From: Eretmocerus hayati | Taxonomy: Eukaryota; Arthropoda; Insecta; Hymenoptera; Aphelinidae | DNA length: 64,000 bases | Assembly: GCA_029851415.1 (NCBI GenBank) | Contig: CM056744.1 | Span: 119,382,838 to 119,446,837 of the forward strand | Reading direction: 5' to 3' | Notes under the pieces: model-generated | What the model was told of the DNA's origin: nothing | Seen by the model: the letters and a program-made list of their open reading frames with translations, nothing else | The model's database searches: none | Translations under genes and position numbers: made by a program | Shown here: positions 10,401-21,800 of the stretch, piece by piece | Layout: every line of letters starts with the position of its first letter | How positions within the stretch are numbered: the stretch's first letter is position 1

Positions 10401-13400
10401 ACCAAACTGAATTGAGATATTGATGAGGTGCTCAATCGAATTTCATGAATCGATTGGAGTCAAAATGTTTCCTTGCACAAGGTTCTGATAGTTTTGAGCA
10501 TCATAATATCGAAAAAATGTGTAGAATTTGCAGTTTCTAGCACAAGATGCGACAAATGGTACAATTTCCTCGCTTTGAAATATTAAAAACAGATAGTTAC
10601 CGTTCGAATCTCTTTGTCGTCGTAAGAAATATGAAAAGTCCTGTACGTGTGATCTGCCCGAACCTCTTCATCAGCGAATTCAACTGATATCGCGCCGTAC
10701 ATTTTTTTCTCACCAACCGAATCAGGCCAGTACTGCTCACATTTGGTCTGTGATGAAAAATTATACAACTAGAAATTATTTGATCTGAGAAACATTCAGA
10801 GTACTGTTCATCTCAATTTGTACTGACTTTTCCATTTTCCATAATGTTGGTCATCATGCATACGATGCGCACTTTATCTTGCCAAATCATTCGCCAGAAA
10901 TCCGAAATGGTATTCGGTTTTGGTCCTTGGGTAGCAATGTAACTTTTGTGCTGACCTCCAAAACCCTGAGCATGATATAAACGTACTTTATGATCAGGTA
11001 GGCTCAATTTATTAATATCACTCTGTTTATCACTTACAGTAATGTAATTTGCATTGATGTAGTCTGAATATGGCTCCTTGGGTATTTTCTGTAATATTAC
11101 TCGCGAATCATCATCTGAAATTTATACTCACACTTCATTGAATTGAAATCATAATAAAGGAACTCAACGGTCTCTAAAAACCACTTTTGATGGGAATTAT
11201 GAAATTTTTGCGATTGATTAACATACATGGGAAGAGGCCGACATATCTGTTCTTTGGTTTCACTTCCAGTTGAGATCCGTACAAGCAAGCCTTAGTCAGG
11301 CCCCTCTCGATGTTCTAGAGAAAAATTGATCAGAACGGTTTCTATTAATGTATGACCGGTCTTTCTTGGTTCTCTTATCACTTTACCGTGTATTCACTTT
11401 CCAGGGCACCATTTTTATAAACGATTTCGAAGTAGGCTTCAAAGTCCTCAGTCTTTACTGGCATCTCATACGGCATCGATTTATTGTTCAATGAAGAGTT
11501 ATTCTTTGGTGTGTCTTCCTTAATCACTTTTTTCATTGTTTCCCCAGATGATAAGACAGGTTTCTTTTTACTGAAGTCGTTCGACAGTGGCATGTTTTCT
11601 TGGGGGTATAACGCTGGTTTTTCTGAAGTAACACAGCTGCCTAACCTTCAGTAAAATAGAAAAAATTATCAGCATTTCATATCATCTCCTTCAGTAATGT
11701 AGATTATGATAAAATTCACGGAAACTAGAATTCCTTGATCATATTGAAAAATTTTATCCGGTAAAAGGTGAAAAAGTCTTAAAATTCAGGATTATACATA
11801 ATGAGGCTATCAGTTTCAGGAAAGATCATACAAATTTGTAAAATCCAATGATCCAATAATTCGTGAAACTGACGAAGGGGGGACCACAGGCTCCGGGTTC
11901 CCAATCTTCCCCAGGATTTTTCCAGAGTCTGGTGGTACCTAGAAAATGAAGAATCCAGAGTCACTCCATCCAATGGGCCTCCTGCTCAAAGTTGCAGCCA
12001 CTGAGATTAGCATTGCTCATATGAGCCCATGTTGAAAAGTGGTACATGTAGATATACTGGCAATGCTGACGTTTTTGATTGTAGCTTTGGGCGGGGGGCT
12101 GATTTGACGGAGTTACTCTAGATTGTTCATATTCTAGATGGTTCCAAACTGTGAACAATTTTTGGGAATGATTAGCGACCCGGACCCCGTGGTCCTTCTT
12201 TGTGAGTATTGAGTTGGTTTGATGAGTAATGAAATTTACCCATTGCGAATATCCTAGACTCTACGTAGAATGCTAGAGGTTACTTATGCACGAACTCTAA
12301 TTCACATTTGGAAATGAGAATTCTTAGGAAGTTACATTGCAAGTTCAACAATCGTGAGGTAAATTCCCTACTTACCTTTTTTGATATCCATGGAAAGCAA
12401 GTAGTGTCATTATCAGAGCAATCAGTATCAGTGGTATCATCCACGAGAGATAATCATGGGGCATTTCGTCTAAAATGATCTCTCTCGTTCTTACTGCTTT
12501 CAAAACATGAATTCCTTCTCTTTGTTTAGCAAGCTGAGTGGTGAATCCATCGATTAACAATAGGTGGACTACGTAAGACTCTTTTGAACATAGGATGTAG
12601 TTCCTCGATCCTCCATATACTTGATCATCACCAACTTGAAACTCCGAATTCGCGTACGACTCAGGTTTCTGAAAGAAAAACAAGTTTTTTTATTTCGATT
12701 GGAGTCCTTTCATGATAAGTTTTGTAGGGAGTCGCAAACTGTTTGTACAAAAATCCTATGCAAAATACGCTAACTACCTCGAGCATCGCAGCTATCCAGG
12801 CCGGTCCAGTTTCTAAGACACTCGGTAGACCATTGCCTAAAGTAAACGAAATATTCTTTTTCTCCTCAATATCACCACTACAGTGTTTTGGCCCTTGTAC
12901 CACCAGAAGAACGCGACTATTTCTGACATCATTGATGATTCGGGGTATTCTCACAATGACGCCCAGGTCATCTCGTACTCGAAGGTTTAGATCTTCGACT
13001 TCAAATCTCGCCGAGTCAGGAATATCAACTCTATTTTCAATTTTCTCACCAGTCCGACCATTTGCGGTGACTGCTCTGACGGATACTAGTAAGGTTGAAG
13101 ATGGAAGGACTTCTAGTTCCATGGAATAGTTAGAATGGTATTCAGAAGGACCAATTTCCAGGAAACCAATATTTTCCTTCCATGGAATTGACTTGAGGTT
13201 ACTGCTTAGTAGGCGGGCTTCAATTACAAAACGTTCAAGACGACCTCCAGATTTCCAAGGATGGCTCCACGATACATTGACCAAGGCATCTTGATCTCGC
13301 AGTTGTGTGACCTCCATGTAAAGCGGTGCATCCGGATCTGTGATTTCAAAATTATACTTTGGAAGGAGCATTATAATCGAGAGACTAATGAAATATTCTT

Positions 13401-16400
13401 CCAATGCTCACCAAATTCTATCATTTTTATTTCAATACTAGTCGGTTCAGATGATTCACTCACATCCTCGTTGTAAACTTTGATCTGTGGTGAGATACAC
13501 CTCCTAAGTTAGTCATACTATCTCAATTTTTCCACTAGAGCTTACAAACTAAAAGTTTGTTTCAATTTACCTGTAATCGATTGAAGGCAGCATTTGGCAT
13601 GGGGACCGTATCGCAAATTCTATCCGCCGAATTCCATAAGTCGCAATACTTGGTAGGTTTTACAATAGCATACTGATCTTTAGAGCAACGTTCAGAACTT
13701 TTACAGAATTCGACCTTGTAGTAAGACAATTTGCCATGAAGAGGAGGTAGTGGTGGTTCCCATCTAACCATCAAAGTTGTAGAAGTTGTGTCCACTTCTA
13801 CGATCTCAACATTACGTGCTGCTGGTGGCTCTGTATATAAAACACATCGGTTGCAGACGAATCAAAACCTCTACAATAATGATTCATTGATTATAATGAT
13901 CCATAAAATTAACCTCTAGCTGGCATGGTAAATTTGAAAGCCACGAAAGCTGTCTTATTCTCTGGCGTATTGAAATTTCTCAAACAGTATAATCGAACGT
14001 CGTAAGATTCTTCTCCATTGAAATCACTTTTGAGAAGAGGTAAGGAGTAATCGTGTGTCTCATTGATGAAATTTTTATCAATCGATATTTTTGATGCACG
14101 AATTGGTCCAGTTATGCTTAAACAATCGGTTGGAGGATCCCATTTGAGATATGCAGCGATATTTCGAGATGTTTCATATGTCAGTCGTAGATTTGAAAGC
14201 ACTTCAGTGGGTGTATCTGCAAGTGCAAGAGAGTTTTAAAGTCTTCTTAATGAACCATGACTTTGTTGCGATGTCTAAGGAACATGATTCCTCAAGAACT
14301 TACCAAGAGCGCTAGTTTTGCAAAATATTTTGCTCCGCTCGCCTTGATACTTTGATGACATGGCTTGGATACTCACTCTGAAACCTGTGTAAGGAGCTAA
14401 ACCTTCAAAAGTATGTTCGTATGTGTTTTGTGACACATTTGTTATTGAAATTTCTTGAAAAAAGTGGTCCTGCTTGGGGAAGTTGGCAGTCTTGTTTAGA
14501 TCCTTGCAACCAAATGACTCTGTAGCCTGCAATGAATATTGGAAAAAAATGAATATTGTCTCTTGGCCGATTCATTATCTGGGTCATGGTTCGGTAGTAT
14601 AAAGCCATGGTCCTATGAGATTTTTGGAGTTTTTTTCGAAATTATCTGAAAATCATAGACTGAAAATTGGTGATTCAGAGTAATACTTACCTCGATCTTG
14701 AGAAAATATGAAACTATTTGGCCTCTAGTCTTTTCTGGTGGTTCCCAGGAAATTGAAATTGCACCAATTTTGCTTGAATGTGTTTGCAAAGATCTAACTG
14801 GGCCCGGAACTAAGATGAAATTTTTTTTATTAAAGTCATCTGATTCATCAGTTCAATCTTCTTCATTGTATTGTAAATTTTACCTCCTTCTTGTGTTTTG
14901 ATAGATCTATCTACAATGACACCTCTCTCCGATGTTATTACAAGCTTGTATTCTGTATTAGACTCGAGATGAGAAAATTTTCTTGGAAACGACGTGGTGT
15001 TGTCGAACAATTTCCTTTTGCCTTCGAACAATTGTACATGATACCATGTGAATGGACAAGAATCGTTGACATGTACGTCTACCCAGTTGTCAAGGGTCAC
15101 ACTTGTATTTGAGACGATGGTTACAAAGTTGAGTCCTACGGATTCTGTAACAATTCACATGTAAATTCATCGTATGCTTCGATCTGATATCGAACATCTT
15201 TACCGACCGGGAAGACATACCTGTGCACGGAGTGGTGAAATTGACTGGCTCGCCTTTGAAAACTTTATTTTTTGCTCTTAGAATTGCTTGAGCTGTGTAG
15301 TGAGTTCCAGGATTCAGGTGATCAATATCGACTCCAATCACAGTTTCTTTTTTAATTGACTGCTGTTCGCTGATAAAAGCAGCACGGGATCTATTCGACT
15401 GTAATTTTACGGTGATATGATAATAGGAGGATCAAAATAATAATGAACTCGAGAAACATCTCTGTTGATCAATCGTTACAACTTTCAAGTGACTACAACC
15501 TAAGATTTCTCTCAGTAAATCTTTGCAAGATATTGTAATTCTTCAAACGACTTTCTTACCCAGATCTCAAAATTTATGTTGGTGGGGACGAGTTCATAGT
15601 CCTTCTTTGGTCCCAAAGATAATCGCACACTGGTTGCATTGATGAGATAAATTGTCGGTGCTGGCGGGGACTCAATTCCTAATACATATAAAAATTTTTG
15701 GATGAATCGAATTGTTTGATTCCACATTTTGGATGGTCATTGCTCTTTAAAGATAATATAAAAGGCTTAAGGTATAGTTAGATACCTCTCCATTTCCTGA
15801 TACACACCTGTTTTACAGTATGGTGGCAGAAACAGATGGTCCCTACTATCCTGGCATCCTTTTTTGCATTCCCCAGTTGCAAAACTACAAACTCCATCTG
15901 TGCAATTTCCACATTTCTTTTTACACTCGAAACCGTAAGTTGATGCTGAACAGCCTGGTGGAGAAATTTGGTGTTGCTTATTTTGATTCGAATATTCATC
16001 TTTCAGAAATTTTCGGTCAATACTCACGGTCTCTGCACGATGGCATCATGTAACCCTGAGCACAGGAACAGCCACTTTGATCACAAGCAATCAGATTCTG
16101 ACAATCGCTGTTTTCCACAAAAAATTTCGAGCAGTCGACCAAGCATGCCGGACCAATTTGTCCTTCTTTGCACGAGGTTCTCAAATCTAATGGAAGCAAG
16201 AATGGAACAAGATACAATATCAGTAATATGAATCGTCGTTGATAGAAGATATGGAAATTCTTTTCATTCAAATAAAATTTTCAATCTAGTAATGAAGCGT
16301 ATAACCTGCTTTGATACTGGTCCTTTTACGATCGGTTGCGTCGATAACTTTTGAACTACCATCGGATGACAATTTCTGACAAGTCACATTGGGCCAAAAG

Positions 16401-18884
16401 TATTTCGATCCATTGCTATCTTGATAAGCTTTGATTCTGATAGCTTTCAGAGCACCTGAAAAGAAAATTTATTTTAACAGGAGATCCAAGTCAAACTCGA
16501 TCATCTTTTTAGATTTTCTAGAAGGAATGGAGTTGAATAAATTTTATTTTTCATTATACGTACAGTTTTGGATACTGACCATCGAAGCACCGACGCACAT
16601 TTGATACACCCCAGTAAGAATTGTTTCTGACGGTATTGTTGCTCAAGAGTGTAACAATCGACAATGATACAGGCTGTTGCATCTCTTTTGACAATGTTCT
16701 ATTGATCTTGACCGTACGCCAACTTGGTAATCCATTGACGTTGTTGGAAATTTTATTTGTAAATGTCCTCGCGACATTTTTTTGACCCTTACTATCGATG
16801 AAATCTACGGTCATTATGCACTTTTCGCATAAAGTTATCGACATTTCTATGCACATGTTTTTCCCTGGTGATGTGCTCATCGTACCTGGGCTATAAAGTT
16901 TTGACTGTGTTGTTGTTGTCCACAAAAATCCATCTGTAGAATAGAAAAATAAGTCATCGAAATCAGAAAGTTCGTCGTGTGAAATTGGGTTTCGATCTTC
17001 TCTAAATTCCAAGCAAGAGGTAAAAATTATGAACGCACTCACATATATGAAATTTCATCAGCATCTGATCGGAACTTCTGGCAAACAGAAAATAGTGATT
17101 ATTCCCTGTCTGACTGTCACTTTGCCCTTCGAAATACTTCTCAACTTTTTGCTCTGAATAATTCAAAATTCTCTTTTGTGAATGGTAAATCGATAACTCT
17201 ATCTGTTCAGCAAAATTCCATCGAATTGAAAAAGTGTTCCATTCTGTTGAAGATATAATACTAGCCTGAAATATCCAATTATTCTTCAAAAATGACCAAT
17301 TATTACTGTATTAGAATATTTTGATTACTTGGATTATCAACTCACGTCGTATGAATCGAGTATTTTCAAACATTCATCATCTGGCACTGCTGAAGCGGGA
17401 TCAGGTATTCCTTTCTCACACTTTCGAATTACTGATTTAGAATTTGACCAACCTGCCATTATGATGTAGAAACAAAAACTTGAGGGATCATTGGCAATAC
17501 AAATTGCAACATGAGCATCAGTGGCACCGCGAATTGATAGCGCCAAGTTTCCTGCGTGAGATATTCTGTCCACGATTTTCCAGTGATCGGTCATTTTCAT
17601 TTCCTTGAAATCTGCAAGTGCCAAAAATAGTTCATCCTTATATTTGGAATCACTCAAAAATTTGATGGTTACATAGCATTACAGTTTTCGTAACCATGGA
17701 CCAATTTTGATTGGTTTAATGCAAGTCAAGATAACACGTCGGGTACTGGAAAAATTGAGTAATTAATATGGAAATCAAAAATTTCTTTGGAGTGTGTATT
17801 TCTGCATGCTCCCCCAGTCATTCGAATTCCGAAGTGAAATCAACTTTTCGCGGTTTCCATTAGCCATAGAAAGTGAAAAATCGTCTCTTACGTGGTTTTT
17901 CCGTAATAACTCGAAAAGGGCGAGTTTCGCCAAAAAAGCAGAACAGGTTTTTGTATATTTTTTGATTATATAGAAAATGATTTCCCCTTCATCCAAACTG
18001 TGAGATTCTTGGATGGAAGAAAAAATACCAAAAGAACTATAAAGTCCTCGCATTTTTTTCTGAAAGTCTTTAATTTATCTGAGATGGATCCGATTATTTG
18101 ATCAATGTGGGCACATCATCTCGTAGAACTTCGAAAAAATCTTCAGACAATAAAAAAAAAAAAAAAATTATTCCACAGTTGCTTGGTGGAATTCATCCTT
18201 TCCGGGTTATCACGGAAAAACCACAAAACAGACAAAGTATCGGACCATGGGACCTCGCAGAGAAAGAATTCAAATAAATGTTCTATACCCTCGTACCTCA
18301 GCTTTCCCGGTTTTTTCATTCAGCGTGGTAACTGAACATTGGAACTTTTCCTAAATTTGATATAAATGGAAGGAATGGAAATTCATTTCATTGTCTAATA
18401 TTACCTTCCCAGCGATTGTCGAAAACCGGAGCCATCGATTTGTCCAAGCTAGTCGCAAAACTCCAGTTGCCGGTCTTGGTCCAATGATGAGAGCAAGTAC
18501 TTGTATGATCCATTGGGCAAGTCAAGTGGTCTTTCAGCGGGTACACAAATCCACTGTTTGGCAATATCTCTGAAATGTTGTTTTTCTATTGTTATCAAAA
18601 TCTGAGTAACAATTTCTCAGATTGTGAACGTGAAACTTACCCATTGGTTCATCAACTTTGTTCAGACCAAAATCTGCATCCATCCATTTCAAATTGCTAT
18701 TCCATGTCAAAGCACTGCTCATTTCATCGGTGATGCAGTACATATCTCTGAGCTGATGATTTCGATAAAATAGATTTCCACTCTTGTACTCGGGCCCGGA
18801 AAGTATAAAAAATTCTCCGTCTATTGAGCCTACTGTCATGCTTGCGAGTATCAACCAGAGACTCCATAGCGATGTTCTCTTCAT
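6537..18884 (-). CDS. Receptor-type protein tyrosine phosphatase with FA-methyltransferase-like and FN3 ectodomain
   Basis: A single-pass receptor that would remove phosphate from phosphotyrosine in cytoplasmic substrates. I joined 28 exons by phase-matched GT..AG sites (left-right): 18641-18884, 18405-18569, 17346-17611, 17043-17265, 16580-16933, 16306-16455, 16028-16186, 15808-15954, 15560-15678, 15221-15398, 14884-15144, 14691-14809, 14304-14526, 13914-14216, 13571-13830, 13412-13484, 12778-13337, 12376-12668, 11387-11636, 11227-11314, 10828-11088, 10601-10747, 7875-8087, 7554-7750, 7369-7475, 7054-7268, 6780-6914, 6537-6685. About 1,950 residues. Start is MKRTSLW at 18884, a good signal peptide; CTCACAG just upstream suggests a 5'-UTR intron. 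All joins keep frame except 11314-11088, where a needed short exon (about 11132-11173) meets stops. The second phosphatase domain ends early at TGC CGG TAA. The closest family is the insect multi-domain receptor PTPs; the exact orthologue is not assigned. Confidence 0.85.
8309..8697. mobile_element. Inverted-repeat element (MITE family A) bounded by TTAA
   Basis: TTAA at 8309-8312 is followed by GGCGATGCGGTCACCGTGCA; the right end is its mirror (GTGCACGGTGACCGCATCGC, C, then TTAA). Inside are further inverted segments (TGGGCTAAACGACGAGTTAT against ATAACTCTTCGTTTGGCCCA) and CTCAAAATC / GATTTTGAG pairs. It lies in the intron between PTP exons 10601-10747 and 7875-8087. TTAA at both ends would fit a piggyBac-like target preference, but no transposase is present. 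Related copies occur at 38.0-38.7 kb and, split, at 50.49 and 63.13 kb. Confidence 0.7.
9159..10325 (+). CDS. Small secreted protein, three exons, nested in a phosphatase intron on the opposite strand
   Basis: Exon 1 is 9159-9246 (ATG to G|GTAAGT), exon 2 10004-10069 (CAG|AAGAATTT to G|GTGAGC), exon 3 10105-10325 (TTTCAG|TAATGAAG to TAG). Both introns are phase 1 and the joined frame is open for 124 codons. Residues 1-19 are a hydrophobic signal peptide (MWNFRINFFVFGLAVVTSA). The mature part has no cysteine, is rich in Ser, Asp, Glu, Gln and Thr (DADQSESSEQPSTS, SATMDDSQDSKKNW) and is likely disordered. It ends PIYNNRVFELFNP. I recognise no family; secretion is inferred from the signal peptide. 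The gene occupies the intron between the PTP exons for QYWP and WPD. The first intron (757 bases) carries AT-rich sequence only. Confidence 0.65.
11874..12201. mobile_element. Foldback MITE family B, copy 1
   Basis: The left end (AAGGGGGGACCACAGGCTCC) and right end (reverse complement AAGAAGGACCACGGGGTCCG) are inverted repeats of over 100 bases, with matching inner segments ATCCAATGGGCCTCCTGCTC and its counterpart around 12100. It sits in the PTP intron between the transmembrane exon and the juxtamembrane exon. It shares structure and ends with elements at 23.53 and 49.37 kb. Confidence 0.75.
12376..15678 (-). other. Phosphatase ectodomain: about six fibronectin type III domains, membrane-proximal region and transmembrane helix
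   Basis: Exons from 15678 down to 12778 encode repeats with the FN3 signatures: an early tryptophan (ISISWEPP, MVRWEPPLPP, NVSWSHPW), a later YxxxVxA-type strand (THYTAQAILRA, TGFRVSIQAMS), and a proline-rich start (SPPAPTIYL, EPPAARNVEI). About six domains fit. Exon 12376-12668 begins with FQVGDDQVYGGSRNY, which resembles the membrane-proximal segment of RPTP kappa/mu-type receptors. It ends in the helix MIPLILIALIMTLLAF (near residue 1350) followed by a basic QKR stop-transfer. Several introns fall between FN3 units in phase 1, with a phase-0 intron within units. Confidence 0.75.
15808..16186 (-). other. Phosphatase ectodomain: two EGF-like modules
   Basis: Exon 16028-16186 encodes a cysteine-rich module (CKEGQIGPACLVDC ... 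CSCAQGYMMPSC). Exon 15808-15954 encodes a second one (CSASTYGFECKKKCGNC ... GVCSFATGEC). The spacing and the YGxxCxxxC pattern match the Tie/MEGF/laminin type of EGF-like repeat. Each exon is bounded by phase-1 introns, as usual for shuffled EGF modules. They lie between the N-terminal binding modules and the fibronectin array and probably act as spacer or ligand-contact elements. Confidence 0.65.
16306..18884 (-). other. Phosphatase ectodomain, N-terminal part: signal peptide, FA-methyltransferase-like domain, galactose-binding-like module
   Basis: Residues 1-23 are a hydrophobic signal peptide. Residues about 82-300 contain LSIRGATDAHVAICI, YIIMAGWSNSKSVIRKC and a later IRWNFAEQIELSIYH. This is the pattern of the farnesoic acid O-methyltransferase-like domain (Pfam Methyltransf_FA), which despite its name is a ligand or adhesion module in many arthropod extracellular proteins. 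Residues about 302-417 include WGVSNVRRC near their end, the hallmark of a jelly-roll, galactose-binding-like module. Residues 418-467 form a linker (exon 16306-16455). Domain names rest on my reading of family patterns; an HMM search was not possible. Confidence 0.6.
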
Positions 18885-18899
18885 TTCGGTTTCCAATCA

Positions 18900-21800
18900 C
18901 TGTGAGAAAATATTGTATGAGCACAGAAAAATAGTGAGTTGTACTAAATTAAGGATGATACCAGATTTGAAAATAATTCAAAGCCAACGAAGAAAGAGCT
19001 GGGATAGATTAGGATATGGATGATCTATTTCAACTTTATGGCCATAACCAGTTTCTCAATCAAGTTGAATAATAGGACAGTTTGAGTATGCCAATTGATC
19101 GAATTTAGTGATCCACGTAGGCTACCAATCGAAAAATACTTCCTGAATGGAAGAATATTTCATAAAAAAGATCAATTTCTATCCTAAAATTTATAAGCTC
19201 TCAAGTCCCATATCAACATTCAGCTTCATATTTGGATCATTTATCGATATTGTCAGAATTAATATCACACGCCCGACTACTCCTGTTCGGCCGTAAAAAT
19301 CACTAAATTCAAGCAGTATCAAATTCGTTGAACTTGACATTCGGCACATTCGTCTCTATGTATCAGCAAGCTCCATACAGCAGATACAACAATCACAGGA
19401 ATTACCAAGACTGATGAGCAATGAGGACACATCAGAGATAATACTATCTCCGTTTCAATTTCTTTAGATCATGACTAATGCTGAATTATATTTATCATCT
19501 GGAGACCGATGATGACCGTTGTGAGAAGTTATCAATCGCGAATTGTCTTTTCATTCAATTACTCACAGCCAAGACAGTCACTCGATCATTATTAATGCTC
19601 AATTTCGATAGTGCACCAGATCTCGGCCATTCGTTTATGATTTTCACTGTCAATACAGTACGGAATTGTCAGTGTATGGACTTTTTGCACTAATTTTTTG
19701 TAACGGGCTCACTAATGCGATCAAAAGATATTCATGTAGCACATGATTAAAGCTGGAATCGGGAATGATTTGTAGCAAATTGTGAAATAAACCGGATGCT
19801 TGTATGGAACAATATCATTGGACGTTGGCTCCAAATTTTATCAGCGATATCACACATCACGATGACGTTCTGATAATCGAAATAATGCCGAATTGGGTCT
19901 TTGTTCCATCGGATTATAATTTTACACCATGATGAAAGAATATAATTCAAAGTTCAATTATTACAGAACTGATGAGAATTAAGGCCTCGAGATATCAAGC
20001 TATAATTCGCTTTCAATAGTTTCAGTCAGCTGACACTTTTCTCTGAATCTATTATCTAAACTCTTGCTCGTTTCTTGAATCGGAATGCAGATGCTGCTCC
20101 ACAATCGCAAAATTACGTCGACTATTGATGTATCAGAATAACGGCTCCATTAAACAATCAATCAATGCTGCTGACCCACTAATCGAACGTCATCGATGCA
20201 AGATAAACGCGTTCCAGTAAATAGAGTCTATCTCATAGCAAAATTCAAATTTAATTTCAGCATCAACCACCCGGTTCACCCAGACTTTTTGCAAAATTTC
20301 ATTCTTTCGTGGGATAATCTGTAATTTTGTCACTGACCTAATGGAAATTGCATCCCAACAGAAATCCAGCCACACTAACTTTCACAATCGCGAGTCGAAC
20401 AGCAACATCTCACGAGACACCTCAAAATCCTATACTTCGTCAACTATTCACTTCAAAATTTGCTCACTCACACGACACACGTTGAAATCTTGATCGCAAG
20501 ATTGCGTCTCATCTGCTCTTTTTCTCGCTAATCCTCGCTCAAAGCTCGCCCACTGCGGGCACACTCTGCTAAGTCTGACTGTAACGTCAATTTTCTCTTT
20601 CTCTACAAAATCAACGAATCTTGAAAGCAGCTCTTTGGTGAACTGCAGGAAACCAACTTCCTCTTTTGCTCTCTTGACGTTACACTTTGGCGTTTACGAT
20701 AAGGTTGTAATGTAGTGACCCGTTGCTTTGCTATACTCGCAGTGCTGTGCTCACTATTCTTCTATTATGTTCTGTTATATAGTTCTTGATTTGTGATACA
20801 GACTTGATAGAGTGGTCTATTGAAAACTTATTAAGAGCGCGATAGCTCTGTCTCGGAAATAGCAATACTAGTTTATACGTTGGAGAGATATGTATGAGGG
20901 AGAGAGCTTGATAGAGATAATTGTCGTATCGAGCTTTTTTGAAGATGCTTTTTAGTTTGTATGGATTTTGTGAGCTTATTTGAAGCTTGCGAATGGATTT
21001 GTTAGTTGGATGTCTTACGAATTTTTTTTCAGTTTGATCAGGAATTCATTTTTATTATTCTAACCTAAAAGTGCCACCCTCGAACGCGGTTTTAGGGTTC
21101 CCATCCCATCCTATGACGGAGATTCATAATCATGAGTGTCCTTCGGAGGCTTCGGTGGTTCGGAACCCACCTTGAACTGGAAAATCAGTGCCTACAAAAT
21201 CAACCTCGAAAAGAGGTTAGAGATGCGTTAAACGACAAAAAATTCATATTTGCCCTGTGATCGCAGACTCAATTTTCGGAAGCGGAGGACTTATAAATTA
21301 ATCCGCGCGAAAATGGACCACCAAATTGCAGACATGGCTCAGATTGTTTTTCCAGCATTCTTCATCAACTCTATATCGTCAACCGGGGTAACTTTGGAAC
21401 AGAAACTGCATTTTTTTTCTTCAACCTCGCGTAACTTACACATCTTACATCAGAAGTGCATCGTATCTGTGGTCAATCAAAAGCTCACAGTTTCAGCTTT
21501 CAATTGCGGTGCTTATAAGGTCCATTTGGACATCTCTGGTTGGAGCAAAGAGCGCTGAAAGTCGTGTTCCAAAGTTGGACACGGACTGGGGTAACTTTGG
21601 AACAGAAATTGTTATCATTATTCATTCGTCAATTAATTCATAAACTAGGTCACGCAATCGATTTCCACCATCGGTAATCAAAAACTGAGCGTCTTAGCTT
21701 CCCATTGACCTATTGTAAGAGTCCATTTGGTTGAATTCAACTTCTACAATTGAACATAGACACCTTCAACATACCTCACTGTCTCCACCACGGCTAAGTC

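Larger units (their letters stand above)
7554..11636 (-). other. Phosphatase cytoplasmic part: juxtamembrane region and catalytic PTP domain D1
   Basis: Visible PTP motifs in order: KPKNRY (exon 11227-11314); YSDYINANYI, SYIATQGP, ISDFWRMIW and a following MENGK (10828-11088); TKCEQYWPD (10601-10747); the general-acid loop TTWPDHGVP and the P-loop HCSAGVGRTGT (7875-8087, P-loop at 7923-7952); and the glutamine motif MVGSIEQYLLIH (7554-7750). Catalytic Cys, Arg, Asp and Gln are all present, so D1 looks enzymatically competent. The exception is the segment joining KNRY...FP to KIPKEPYSDY, where a short YDFNSMK exon is visible but cannot be spliced in frame. The intron between WPD and the preceding exon (8088-10600) holds another gene and a transposon. 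Confidence 0.8.

Noticed and set aside
13412..13484. A 21-base microexon ending at GAT|GTGAGT inside this phosphatase exon
   Set aside because: Reading on to the later donor (TTTG|GTGAGC) gives the expected FN3 strand and the correct phase for the next exon, so the longer exon is preferred.
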